Below, piece by piece: positions 54,878-63,091 of a DNA stretch of 64,000 bases (the first letter of the stretch is position 1; each line of letters begins with the position of its first letter). The notes under the pieces were generated by a model that was not told the DNA's origin, ran no database searches, and saw only the letters and a list, made by a program, of their open reading frames with translations. The position numbers and the translations under genes are program-made. This stretch comes from Pseudomonas viridiflava (GTDB lineage: Bacteria > Pseudomonadota > Gammaproteobacteria > Pseudomonadales > Pseudomonadaceae): the NCBI RefSeq assembly GCF_900602065.1, contig NZ_UWFN01000265.1:62001-126000 (forward strand), read 5' to 3'.

Positions 54878-55675
54878 ATGGCCACACACACTTCCGCCAA
54901 TGCACAGAAGCATTTGGCAGTTCTGATCGATGCTGATAATGCACCGGCAGCAATCGTTGAAGGTCTGTTCGAAGAGATCGCTAAATACGGCGTTGCCAGC
55001 GTCAAGCGCATCTATGGCGACTGGACTGGCCCACAGCTTGGCGGTTGGAAGAAAGTCCTGCTCGATCACTCCATCCAGCCGATCCAGCAGTTCGCCTACA
55101 CCAAAGGGAAGAACGCGACCGACAGCTCACTCATCATTGATGCAATGGATCTATTGTACACCCGACGCTTCGACGGCTTCTGCTTAGTGTCCAGTGACAG
55201 CGACTTCACCCGCCTCGCCTCTCGCCTGCGTGAAGAGGGACTGACGGTATATGGGTTCGGTGAACAGAAAACACCGAAGCCGTTCGTGGCTGCCTGCGAC
55301 AAGTTCGTTTACATCGAATTGCTACATGAGGATGCACCTCCTCTCCCCACAAGTGAGATATCCGAGACATCCGCTACCAGCAGCAGCGAGTCCAGCGTAG
55401 CCACGCAGACTGAGCAGCTTAAAAAGCCCAAAGCCCCTGTGGGATTCATCGCGAAAATCCTCGACGACATAGCTGACGAGGATGGATGGGCACACCTAGG
55501 CGCGCTAGGCGCGAATATCACGAAGCTGCGGCCAGATTTCGATCCCAGGACTCATGGCTACAAAAAACTGAGCGACCTTATCAAAGGCTACCCGCACGCC
55601 TTCGAGCTTCAGGCACGTAATGCTTCCGGTGGCAGCGCTGTGATGTACGCACGGCACAAACAGCAGAGCAAATAA
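54878..55675 (+). CDS. NYN-domain nuclease with OST-HTH/LOTUS domain
   Basis: A 265-residue protein. The N-terminal NYN (PIN-like) domain, LabA/Limkain-b1 type, shows the acidic active-site set: AVLIDADNAP, TDSSLIIDAMDLLY and CLVSSDSDFTRLASRLRE. After an acidic Ser-rich linker (~155-185) follows an OST-HTH/LOTUS domain (GWAHLGALGANITKLRPDFD, YKKLSDLIKGYP), which binds RNA in other proteins. It is predicted to cut RNA. It is the only gene between the 43-bp repeats. Confidence 0.88.
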   Translation: MATHTSANAQKHLAVLIDADNAPAAIVEGLFEEIAKYGVASVKRIYGDWTGPQLGGWKKVLLDHSIQPIQQFAYTKGKNATDSSLIIDAMDLLYTRRFDGFCLVSSDSDFTRLASRLREEGLTVYGFGEQKTPKPFVAACDKFVYIELLHEDAPPLPTSEISETSATSSSESSVATQTEQLKKPKAPVGFIAKILDDIADEDGWAHLGALGANITKLRPDFDPRTHGYKKLSDLIKGYPHAFELQARNASGGSAVMYARHKQQSK

Positions 55676-55698
55676 TGAGTCCGTCTAAATAACCAGGC

Positions 55699-55815
55699 TT
55701 GGTCATCGCCAAGGCACCTTGCGATTACATCGAAGCGCTGGATGTGGATCAGAAGATATTCCGAGGCGTGGACAACAGTGCACTGCTGGTGCCTAACCTA
55801 GCCCAATCTGCGTAG
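55699..55815 (+). pseudogene. Short protein-like remnant joined to the repeat
   Basis: A frame open from a TTG reads LVIAKAPCDYIEALDVDQKI and ends 18 bases inside repeat copy 2. It looks like a gene fragment whose 3' end was replaced at the repeat junction. I do not recognise it. Confidence 0.3.
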
Positions 55816-55839
55816 ATAGCTCCATCAAGCTGAATGATC
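55797..55839. repeat. 43-bp direct repeat, copy 2
   Basis: Second exact copy of the sequence at 54708-54750. Sequence on the right of this copy does not match that on the right of copy 1, so only these 43 bases are duplicated. Confidence 0.9.
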
Positions 55840-55878
55840 ATCTCAGTGCCGCTAGAGCATTGAACCCAGGCATACCGT

Positions 55879-55919
55879 GATACGCTTTCACGTAACTAGA
55901 ATGTCCCTTCCAGCGTATC
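55879..55919. promoter_or_regulatory. Inverted repeat upstream of XRE regulator
   Basis: GATACGCT and AGCGTATC, 25 bases apart, form a perfect 8-bp dyad 47-87 bases before the XRE gene. It may be its operator or a leader structure. Confidence 0.4.
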
Positions 55920-55965
55920 CAGCTTATCCACGCTCAAAGGGACTGGCTCAATCAGGAACGTGTTC

Positions 55966-56370
55966 ATGTCGCTTAAAAATGCATTTGCTGCTGTTCTTAA
56001 AGCGATGCGGGCCAGCAAGGGATTGACTCAGAGAAATCTGGCAGAAGTCAGCAGCCGTACCTACGTATCCAAATTGGAGCGAGCCCAGTCGAGCCCCACG
56101 CTAGAGATGATTACCGCTCTCAGCGGCCCACTCAGTGTAAATCCACTTACTCTTGTGGCGATCACTCTGTGCACCGGGTCGAGGGAGTCAGTCAGCGCCT
56201 TGCTGCGACGTACACAAGAAGAGCTGGCGAAGCTAAATCATGAGGGTGTTCTCAACAATCTACTAATTCCGCCGGGGGATGAGTTACGGGTGCCACGCTC
56301 TCCTGCTAAGCCCTCAAGTCGTCGCTCAGTAACTAAGTCCCAGCAGGTCGAATTTTGCTTTACTGAATAA
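55966..56370 (+). CDS. XRE-family transcriptional regulator
   Basis: A 134-residue protein with an N-terminal helix-turn-helix of the Cro/C1 type (LKAMRASKGLTQRNLAEVSS, then TYVSKLERAQSSPTLEMIT). The rest is helical with a basic tail. The ATG at 55966 with AGGA eight bases upstream is preferred to the GTG two codons earlier. It is likely to control neighbouring accessory genes; its targets are not evident. A similar 136-codon frame is often found in Pseudomonas islands. Confidence 0.85.
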   Translation: MSLKNAFAAVLKAMRASKGLTQRNLAEVSSRTYVSKLERAQSSPTLEMITALSGPLSVNPLTLVAITLCTGSRESVSALLRRTQEELAKLNHEGVLNNLLIPPGDELRVPRSPAKPSSRRSVTKSQQVEFCFTE

Positions 56371-56578
56371 ATGATGACTTGGCCGGACGCATACCTCTCA
56401 GCGTACTAAATTCATGAATAACTATATCGGTTAGCCACTTATCAAATGCAAGGGGTGGGATGTTGGTATTCTACTATAGTCGCTTAGTTTCTTTGAGACT
56501 AAGATTAGCTGAGCTGATGCGTTTTGTGGTCTGTTACACGCAGCACCTTTTCAAACTCGCAAGTATAATTAATCAGCC

Positions 56579-58264
56579 TCATCTACCATGACATTTCTTG
56601 AATTTCCTCCCCGACCCGCAGTTGCATGGGTCATTACGAAGCTGCTTCCCTACTGCTTGAGCTTGGAGGGAATAACTTTCTGTACCTGGGTGATGAGCAG
56701 TTTTAACCAGTCGAGGCGTCAAGCAAGCCTCCCGCATCATGTACGCAGTGCTTTGTTCCTTTGCACCGGCTCCAGCTCCAGCTCGACGCAGTACTTCATA
56801 TACCTCCATAATTCGAGCTTGGCTATCCAAAACAGGCACGCATTCTTTGCTGAACAAGGTGCTGGTAAACAAATCGTCTCCATGCAGTGCCAGGTCTGGG
56901 CCATATACATTAATATGCGCCCTGAGCCTGCTCACAATGCGCTCACATGCACTCAAGCAGTCATCGCGGATATTATTGGGGTCGCCATCCTTGTCGAGCG
57001 TGGCATAACAAATCTGCAGGCACCTTGCAGCACGCATCAAGTCTACGTGCGAGGGATCAAGCGTCTCAATTATCTCTGCCAGCGACAAAGCAGCCCGAGC
57101 ACGAAACTCCTCGTGCGCCATAGCGCGCTCAAAAAGATCGAGTGTTTCGCCTAAAGCACGCCCAGGAATCTTTTCCATCTGAATGAAGTAAGCGAGGGTA
57201 TACACCGCCTGCGGATAGTCTTGCGCAGCTGCTTCATTCAACCACCGGATTGCCTCAGCGGCATCCTGAGGTAACCCCATACCTTCCTGATAAAATACAA
57301 ATAAGTTGAACTGCCCCTGAGGATCTCCGGCCTCCGCAGCACGAAGCGTGTAAGAAGCAGCAGCTGCGAGGTCAATTTCACAGCCCAAACCTTTGGCCCA
57401 AATCGCTCCAAGCTGCGCAAATGCCGTGGGGTGTCCTTGCTCAGCGGCTTGCTCGAACAACTCACGAGAGTAAGCTACATCCTTGTTAAATATTCCCCCA
57501 CCCTCAAAGCATCTTTGCGCAACGTAAATCAGCGCATCTGGATGCCTATATTGCGCAGCGTCGTAGATAAAACGCTCGCCATCATGAAGCTGCTTGGACT
57601 CAACATTTATATGTGTGGCAAGATAAAGACCATACTGGTAGAGACAGTTAGGGTGACGCACAGCTGCGCCTTGCTTGAACCAAAACATCGCCTGATCGAT
57701 GTCGGATCGAGAGTCATGTGAATAACCGTCCAAACGCACGAATGCACTGTCTATATTGTGCTGATCAGCGCGTTCCTTGAAATACACACCAGCCTGGTTA
57801 ATGGACTCGACATCACCATCTAACATTGCACGAGCGCACATCTCTTTGAGAGAGTCCGACTCGTCCACAGTGACCACATATGTAGGGACACTTTCATGGC
57901 GCACGACATACAAATACTCAACCAGCCCCCTTGCAGCGATTAATGCATCGACGACGAGGTTGGCGAAATTTAACTCGATGAAATCAAACCGCTCAGGATG
58001 AGAAGCTTTGTTGCCGCTTGATTGCAGTGTTCGGAGATGCCTTTTGGCGGAAGGTTTGATCAGGCCTCGAGCGTCCAGGCTCTTGATTTTGTCATCAAGG
58101 GAATAATTAGCTAAATCGGGATCCAGACAATTGCAAAAGGCGGCTGCCAAGCCACGTAAGAAAGACAAAGCCAGGACGGGCGTGTGCGTACTGAATGCCT
58201 TGGCATCTTTATAAAGGCGTCCAACCTCAGAAGAGGCATTAATCGCGAGTTGTAAATCGTCCAT
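56579..58264 (-). CDS. DUF4145-like plus Sel1-repeat protein with SEC-C zinc motif
   Basis: A 561-residue protein in three parts. Residues 1-130 resemble DUF4145/HEPN-type domains (FLRGLAAAFCNCL, LRTLQSSGNKASHPERFDF). Residues ~140-420 are Sel1-type repeats, for example AQLGAIWAKGLGCEIDLAAA and VFYQEGMGLPQDAAEAIRWL. The end is a SEC-C metal motif (NDPCNCGSGRKFKKCHG). SEC-C tails occur on SecA and on many proteins of unknown function, including defence genes. It is 52 bases downstream of the ART-like gene. Function unknown. Confidence 0.75.
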   Translation of the reverse strand: MDDLQLAINASSEVGRLYKDAKAFSTHTPVLALSFLRGLAAAFCNCLDPDLANYSLDDKIKSLDARGLIKPSAKRHLRTLQSSGNKASHPERFDFIELNFANLVVDALIAARGLVEYLYVVRHESVPTYVVTVDESDSLKEMCARAMLDGDVESINQAGVYFKERADQHNIDSAFVRLDGYSHDSRSDIDQAMFWFKQGAAVRHPNCLYQYGLYLATHINVESKQLHDGERFIYDAAQYRHPDALIYVAQRCFEGGGIFNKDVAYSRELFEQAAEQGHPTAFAQLGAIWAKGLGCEIDLAAAASYTLRAAEAGDPQGQFNLFVFYQEGMGLPQDAAEAIRWLNEAAAQDYPQAVYTLAYFIQMEKIPGRALGETLDLFERAMAHEEFRARAALSLAEIIETLDPSHVDLMRAARCLQICYATLDKDGDPNNIRDDCLSACERIVSRLRAHINVYGPDLALHGDDLFTSTLFSKECVPVLDSQARIMEVYEVLRRAGAGAGAKEQSTAYMMREACLTPRLVKTAHHPGTESYSLQAQAVGKQLRNDPCNCGSGRKFKKCHGR

Positions 58265-58316
58265 GATGAATCCGGTAGAGGTTCGAGGCAGGGCTTGAGA
58301 TGTACCTTGGCGAAGG

Positions 58317-58931
58317 TCAGATCTTCACAGGGGTTGTCAAAATATTCGGATCTAGCACGATCAAGATCGGATAGGTCACCCCATATTGCCGTTCGTTGCC
58401 AGCGACAGCTTGATAACCAGCTTCAATTGAAGCGTCGACAATATCTTCGATGCATTGGCGAGTGATCATCTGACACAGATTCCAAGCGCGCTGGCCGGCA
58501 ACAGTGTCGCGGTGATGAATAGCGAGATCTGCCATCTTGGCCATCATCTCATCTCCGGGCCTAGGTGCATACTTCATGATATCGCCTGTCCTCCAGCCAG
58601 TTTTCCAGTGTTGCTTAAACTCGCATTGGATATTGCCCATGCCCGGACGGCGGCCTACAACGAGTTGACGTAGATGCTCCGACTCCCGGGGTGTGCAGGT
58701 CACATCTGGATCAGTGATATCAAGCACATGAGCCCCAGGCACAACAGTTGCCTGATACAAGTTAGCGTTAGTACCGTGCACCTGACCGCTGTCTAAAGCG
58801 AACTTACGACTCGTAGTGAAAAATAGGCCTTTGTGGAGCGGAGTGGTGCCCTTCAGAGCACCGCGTCCAGTCAATGTCCACTGGGCGATAAGAGATTGCG
58901 TGCCGTGTAGCCAGTCTGTATAGATGTCCAT
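58317..58931 (-). CDS. Hypothetical protein, possible ADP-ribosyltransferase-like fold
   Basis: A 204-residue protein with a good ribosome site (AAGGAG) and a perfect hairpin 31 bases before the start. The N-terminal pattern LHGTQSLIAQW, KGLFFTTSRKFALDSG, NLYQATVVPGAHVLDITD is reminiscent of ART-fold proteins (His-Gly-Thr start, Tyr strand), but the match is weak and no catalytic Glu can be pointed out. No firm family. Confidence 0.55.
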   Translation of the reverse strand: MDIYTDWLHGTQSLIAQWTLTGRGALKGTTPLHKGLFFTTSRKFALDSGQVHGTNANLYQATVVPGAHVLDITDPDVTCTPRESEHLRQLVVGRRPGMGNIQCEFKQHWKTGWRTGDIMKYAPRPGDEMMAKMADLAIHHRDTVAGQRAWNLCQMITRQCIEDIVDASIEAGYQAVAGNERQYGVTYPILIVLDPNILTTPVKI

Positions 58932-58961
58932 AGTTACTCCTTGTGGTCTCCTTTCATCCAG

Positions 58962-58984
58962 GCCCCGGTTTCTGACGCCGGGGC
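58962..58984. promoter_or_regulatory. Leader hairpin GCCCCGG / CCGGGGC
   Basis: A perfect 7-bp stem with a 9-base loop, 31 bases upstream of the ART-like gene on the minus strand and without a T run in that direction. Confidence 0.55.
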
Positions 58985-59010
58985 TTGGTGCACCTGATGC
59001 GATTTTTATC

Positions 59011-59115
59011 TCAACTCTGCGCCTGATCAGCGGGAACCGCTTTCCCCGCAGTTAGCGCAGCAAAATGCTCAATTAGTTCTGGTTCTGCACCGGCCCATTT
59101 CATGGCCTCGGACAT
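59011..59115 (-). CDS. Possible small protein of 34 residues
   Basis: An ATG at 59115 opens a frame starting MSEAMKWAGAEPELIEHFAA and ending at a TGA at 59011. The frame is open further, to the stop of the gene upstream, with Arg/Lys-rich codons, so the true start may be an unusual codon. Weak evidence only. Confidence 0.3.
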   Translation of the reverse strand: MSEAMKWAGAEPELIEHFAALTAGKAVPADQAQS

Positions 59116-59219
59116 ATCGTTAAGAGCACGCTGACAGCTGTCAGTTTTGCTGAGGGACTTTTCCTGCTTACTTCGACGGTTTGTGCAACGGATCAGAGAT
59201 ACTCGTCGTGTCAGCCCTT

Positions 59220-59450
59220 TTAGTGGTCGAAACCTGGCTCAATAGAATCTAGCCCTCCCAACTTGAACTCACGCTCCAGGTTCAAACGCACTAGCTGGCA
59301 GCGGTCGTAGTCACCAACCCCTGTAACATGCACGTTATCAGGGCACAATTTCTCGACCAGCTCTGCCCCTATATCTAAGCGCCCGGTCCTGATTAAATGC
59401 GCAGCGGCTATTAATACTCCGATTTGGCTTTCGCTGTTTTTCAGCCCCAT
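59220..59450 (-). CDS. Small hypothetical protein of 76 residues
   Basis: A 76-codon gene (MGLKNSESQIGVLIAAAHLI at the start, GLDSIEPGFDH at the end) with a leader hairpin 38 bases before it. It could be a TPR-like helical protein; no family recognised. Confidence 0.5.
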   Translation of the reverse strand: MGLKNSESQIGVLIAAAHLIRTGRLDIGAELVEKLCPDNVHVTGVGDYDRCQLVRLNLEREFKLGGLDSIEPGFDH

Positions 59451-59487
59451 TTAAGTCTTCCTTCCCTTCTGTTCGTCATTCGCAAAG

Positions 59488-59503
59488 GCGCAAAAAATTG
59501 CGC
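59488..59503. promoter_or_regulatory. Leader hairpin GCGCAA / TTGCGC
   Basis: A 6-bp perfect stem with loop AAAA, 38 bases upstream of the 76-residue gene on the minus strand. Confidence 0.5.
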
Positions 59504-59782
59504 TTCTCCTACGTCCTCGGCCCCAGTGCTGCATCAATCTCAGCTTAACCGTTCACTTACCTGCCGACCAGCGACGGGCGTCCGAGTCAAAGCAGTAACA
59601 ACCCATTCCTCGTTGACAAACACAACAGGCTTCCTGGAACCTGGTAATGCAAAAGTCTGAAGTCAGGATCTGAAGGCTTAGACGCAAGTAATTGCGTGGA
59701 TCCATCCCCCAAAGCTCGCAAAGCTACCGGAAGCGCGAGCGGCCAACGTCCAGTTGGCGGTTGCACACTAATCATTCAATCA
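59504..59782. other. Gene-free spacer before the methyltransferase
   Basis: The stretch between the divergent 76-residue gene and the methyltransferase. Short open frames cross both strands without homology or start signals. It must contain two promoters. Confidence 0.4.
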
Positions 59783-59806
59783 CCCAATGGGAATCCTCCC
59801 ATTGGG
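59783..59806. promoter_or_regulatory. Leader hairpin CCCAATGGG / CCCATTGGG
   Basis: A perfect 9-bp inverted repeat with 6-base spacer, ending 26 bases before the methyltransferase start. It is the longest of the leader hairpins in the region and the only one before a plus-strand gene. Confidence 0.6.
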
Positions 59807-59832
59807 CTGGGTTCCCCTATCGAGAACCCTCT

Positions 59833-61242
59833 ATGAAAAACTTCACCTTGCTCATCACCCCGAAAATCGGGGAAGCCCGCGGCGTTCCTCGTATTTGGCT
59901 TGAAGGTCAAAAACTGCTGAGTGCCGGTATCGAAATAGGGTCTTGCTTTTCCCTGTCACGCGGGGACGGACGAACCAAACTTGAACTGGTGCCCACACCA
60001 GCTGCAGTAGAAAACAATGCGGGGATAATCAGAGTCTCTAAACGTGTTCGCAATGGCATAACAACACCTCTTATTGAGATACGCACAGCACTTCTGCGAA
60101 GTCTATTTAAGACTGCGGAAAAGGTTCGGGTCGTCATCCGCCTGGGTAGGATCCTAATCACAGCCCTGGATAAAGATACGCGGAAAGACGAACGCCTAGC
60201 GCGGCTGAAGCAGAAGCTCAATGCCCAGGAACCACTGGCTGTATGCAGCCTGTATCACGGTGGTGGCGTGCTGGACCGTGCGATTCACGCTGGCTTGGCA
60301 CGATCAGACATCGACACCTATGTTCGAATTGGCATTGAGCTCGAGGAGCAGTACCTGGATGCCAGTCTGCGTAACAACAGGATGCTGTGGCGAGACAACT
60401 CGGTCGCTATTTGTGCCGATGTCCGGGACGTCCAGCGTGGGGAAAACACTCCGCAATGCGATCTCGTTATTGCAGGCATTCCTTGCACAGGAGCGTCTCG
60501 CGCCGGCAAAGCGAAGAACAAGCTTTCCGCAGCCGAACAACATCCTGCGGCTGGCTCATTATTCGTGGACTTCCTGGACTTTGTCCGTCACACAAACCCC
60601 GCAATGGCGATCGTAGAAAACGTTCCTGATTACCTGACCAGCACCTCCATGGAAATGATTCGGTCTGTACTGACCTCACTGGGTTACCAGCTATTTGAGT
60701 GCATTCTTGATGGGAACGTATTTGGAGCTTTCGAAAATCGCTCCAGAATGGTTTTGGTGGCCTACACGGAGGGCGCATTTGACTCACTGACACTGCATCA
60801 AATTTTGCCGCTTCGCACCAAGGAACGCTCTCTGAGAGACCTGATGGAATCTGTCCCAGATAATGACGAGAGGTGGAAGTGCTATGACTACCTGGAACAG
60901 AAGGAAGAACGCGATATCGCCAGCGGTAAAGGATTTCGTCGGCAATTTCTCACAGCTGATGCAGCTTCGTGTGGCTGCATCGGACGGGGCTACGCAAAGG
61001 CCAGATCAACTGAGCCATTTATCCGGCACCCGCACAATCCATCATTGAGCAGGCTACTAACGGTGATCGAGCATGCAATGGCGAAAACCATACCAATTGA
61101 AATCATTAGAGGTGTATCAAACACAATTGCCCACGAGATACTGGGTCAGTCGGTCATCTTCACTGCCTTCGAGGCTATAGCGGCGACTATAGGACGTTTG
61201 CTGAGACACAATCACATGCAGGCAAATATGATAGCGGCCTGA
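59833..61242 (+). CDS. DNA cytosine-5 methyltransferase
   Basis: A 469-residue C5-cytosine methyltransferase. An N-terminal region of 130 residues without clear family (ITPKIGEARGVPRIWLEGQK) precedes the catalytic part: AdoMet motif SLYHGGGVLDRAIHAGL, catalytic C218 in LVIAGIPCTGASRAGK, ENV motif MAIVENVPDYL, and a C-terminal RLLTVIEHAMAKTIP region resembling motif IX. No restriction enzyme gene is next to it. Such solitary enzymes are common on Pseudomonas integrative elements and may protect them from host restriction. The ATG at 59833 fits; the open frame upstream crosses the hairpin. Confidence 0.85.
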   Translation: MKNFTLLITPKIGEARGVPRIWLEGQKLLSAGIEIGSCFSLSRGDGRTKLELVPTPAAVENNAGIIRVSKRVRNGITTPLIEIRTALLRSLFKTAEKVRVVIRLGRILITALDKDTRKDERLARLKQKLNAQEPLAVCSLYHGGGVLDRAIHAGLARSDIDTYVRIGIELEEQYLDASLRNNRMLWRDNSVAICADVRDVQRGENTPQCDLVIAGIPCTGASRAGKAKNKLSAAEQHPAAGSLFVDFLDFVRHTNPAMAIVENVPDYLTSTSMEMIRSVLTSLGYQLFECILDGNVFGAFENRSRMVLVAYTEGAFDSLTLHQILPLRTKERSLRDLMESVPDNDERWKCYDYLEQKEERDIASGKGFRRQFLTADAASCGCIGRGYAKARSTEPFIRHPHNPSLSRLLTVIEHAMAKTIPIEIIRGVSNTIAHEILGQSVIFTAFEAIAATIGRLLRHNHMQANMIAA

Positions 61243-61263
61243 ACTTAGCGGGTGATGCAATTG

Positions 61264-61302
61264 ACAAGCCCCGACACTTATTCAAGTGTCGGGGCTTATT
61301 TA
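61264..61302 (+). terminator. Intrinsic terminator after the methyltransferase
   Basis: AAGCCCCGACACTT and AAGTGTCGGGGCTT form a 14-bp stem with a four-base loop, followed by ATTTAT. It lies 22 bases after the stop codon. Confidence 0.85.
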
Positions 61303-61409
61303 TCGGAAGACGCGTTAATGAACCCGGGGCGCGCCACCCTCGGCACTCTCCTCGTTCAATCTCCACTTGCAGCGCCATCGTCAGTCTCACGCAGGCACTC
61401 AGATAGCGG

Positions 61410-61886
61410 CTATGCAGATACGCCGCAGTAGTGTTGCAGGGTTTGAGCTTCGTTCTGAAGACACATTACAGGGATAACCGAAGCTCCTGCGAAGTGAAGA
61501 TAACGTGTGCGATGACGACCTTGGGTGTAACCGACCCAGCGCACCAGGCGCTCACGCTTGCGACTGAAGACTTTCATGAAAGGTACTCGAAACTGCACCT
61601 GCATTTCGTTGAAAGAAACAAAAGGCATCTCAACATGCCGCTCTGTTGGTCCAGGGGGGGCGAGGAACGTTGCCAATTCCTGTCGCTTCACCTCAGACCA
61701 ATCTTCTGCAGGTGGAACCACATAATTGGAGTGCAAGTGCTGATCGGAAAATTGGATAAGCTTATGGATATCGACAAGAACAACCACATGGTTTTCGTAG
61801 CCAGCGCGACGACGCAGCCTCACCTGTTGATAGCCAGGATGCGCGTCTGAAAGCATTACGTCGTACAGATTGGTGTTGGAAAGCAT
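61410..61886 (-). CDS. Plasmid fertility-inhibition-like protein (ParB/Srx-type)
   Basis: A 158-residue protein. Its C-terminal part YTQGRHRTRYLHFAGASVIP followed by a Cys near the end (HYCG) resembles the fertility inhibition factors of IncP plasmids and conjugative elements, which have a ParB/sulfiredoxin fold and block the transfer of competing plasmids. The middle has MPFVSFNEMQVQFRVPFMKV. A good ribosome site (AAGGAGTAATC) precedes the start. The match is from memory of the motif pattern. Confidence 0.5.
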   Translation of the reverse strand: MLSNTNLYDVMLSDAHPGYQQVRLRRRAGYENHVVVLVDIHKLIQFSDQHLHSNYVVPPAEDWSEVKRQELATFLAPPGPTERHVEMPFVSFNEMQVQFRVPFMKVFSRKRERLVRWVGYTQGRHRTRYLHFAGASVIPVMCLQNEAQTLQHYCGVSA

Positions 61887-61909
61887 TATTGATTACTCCT
61901 TTTCGACGC

Positions 61910-61936
61910 TTGGGGCTTCTTCCCCTACTGCCCCAA
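61910..61936. promoter_or_regulatory. Leader dyad TTGGGG / CCCCAA
   Basis: Six-base arms enclosing an inner GGGG-CCCC pair, 24-50 bases upstream of the fertility-inhibition-like gene on the minus strand. Confidence 0.4.
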
Positions 61937-62048
61937 CGTTCGACGGCTGGGCCTGGGGTGTACCTGGACAACTTTTCCGCTTTAGCTCGACTGGGCACCT
62001 GCTGGCAGAACGCTTTTGGCTTTGCCGTAACCGGCGCTTTCCATTCTA

Positions 62049-62561
62049 TTAGGACTCATGGGGCCGAGTCTCGCCCGAGGCGAGAAATTCGCTTAACACC
62101 AGATCCAGATGCGGCGCGAGCTTTAATACATCAGAGTCAATGGTCTGGGTGGAATTGGCTTCATATGGATATCGAGTTCCGACAAATAAGCTCGCACACG
62201 ACATGATCCATTTCTCCAGCGGAAAGCCGGGACAAAGCCGATCGGAAATTTCTCTAAACTGGGTGGCTAGATCCATCGGCATGGCTCTGTATAGCTCAAG
62301 CAGATCATGTCGATTTCCAGGCAAGCGTATAGACAATCGTAGGTGGCCATCAGGATCGTATTCAGTCCTTGGATGGCGCGGGTCAGCCTCAACAAGAAAT
62401 GATTTAAGGTACAACTCCGACGCCAGTGCTGAGTTCATCGCCGCAGGCCAATATAGGGCTGTATCACCATTCAAGCCATGCTGTTCAAGCAGCAGCGAAG
62501 CTCTCAAATATGCTCGTGCTTCCTCGATTACCCTAGCGCTAGGCAGGGACTCGTAATCCAT
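62049..62561 (-). CDS. HEPN-like hypothetical protein
   Basis: A 170-residue helical protein. YWPAAMNSALASELYLKSFL followed by NRHDLLELYRAMP is the pattern of HEPN-type domains (paired helices with a conserved polar residue), though the RxxxxH motif is not evident. It lies 13 bases downstream of a periplasmic protein gene. Function unknown. Confidence 0.55.
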   Translation of the reverse strand: MDYESLPSARVIEEARAYLRASLLLEQHGLNGDTALYWPAAMNSALASELYLKSFLVEADPRHPRTEYDPDGHLRLSIRLPGNRHDLLELYRAMPMDLATQFREISDRLCPGFPLEKWIMSCASLFVGTRYPYEANSTQTIDSDVLKLAPHLDLVLSEFLASGETRPHES

Positions 62562-62574
62562 TCTTTTTTCCTTC

Positions 62575-63027
62575 TTACTTCCCCGTGTAGGGATAATGCT
62601 TTTTCCCCTGCTCTCTCGCAGCCTTGATCAAATCAGCCGTTGCCGTCTTCTGAGCTTCAATATTGTTTTCTTTCGCAAAAATTGCCGAGTAATGCAACGT
62701 GTAGGTTGGCATTCTTGCCTTCTCAATCTCACCCCGCTTGTATTGAGCCAGTATCTTTGCGGCAAGGTCAGTACCCTCGTTGTCTGCACATTGCTGGATT
62801 TTCGCCAGAGAGGCTGCCTCATATTGTCCAGATACCGTGGCGGTAATGTTCAATTTGCCCATACACCCCAAAGCAATCAGCTCCTGCGATGCAATCAGGT
62901 CTTCATGAATGCCCTGATTGTCGTGAAGGATTGTCACCAGCTTGGGTTCGGGCTGTGCGACTTCGGCCGCAACCGCGCTGTGTGCAATAGCTAATAATGC
63001 CAACGCTATTGTAAAAATCCGGCTCAT
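62575..63027 (-). CDS. Periplasmic hypothetical protein
   Basis: A 150-residue protein with a clear signal peptide (MSRIFTIALALLAIAHSAVA, cleavage after AVA-A). Two cysteines (LGCMGK, IQQCADNE) may form a disulfide. The rest is soluble and charged. A CCGC/GCGG hairpin (63047-63060) lies 20 bases before the start. No family recognised. Confidence 0.65.
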   Translation of the reverse strand: MSRIFTIALALLAIAHSAVAAEVAQPEPKLVTILHDNQGIHEDLIASQELIALGCMGKLNITATVSGQYEAASLAKIQQCADNEGTDLAAKILAQYKRGEIEKARMPTYTLHYSAIFAKENNIEAQKTATADLIKAAREQGKKHYPYTGK

Positions 63028-63046
63028 CGCATTTTCCTATGGACGG

Positions 63047-63060
63047 CCGCGCATTAGCGG
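63047..63060. promoter_or_regulatory. Leader hairpin CCGC / GCGG
   Basis: A short 4-bp stem with a 6-base loop, 20 bases upstream of the periplasmic protein gene on the minus strand. Short, so weak evidence alone. Confidence 0.3.
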
Positions 63061-63091
63061 ACCCACAGTTTTGAAGTTGAAAACTACCGGC

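Noticed and set aside
54781..55069. Upstream extension of the LysE-like frame
   Set aside because: No LysE homology, antisense to the NYN gene, and interrupted by the repeat boundary; read as chance open frame.
59692..59832. N-terminal extension of the methyltransferase
   Set aside because: Crosses the 9-bp leader hairpin and has no family resemblance.
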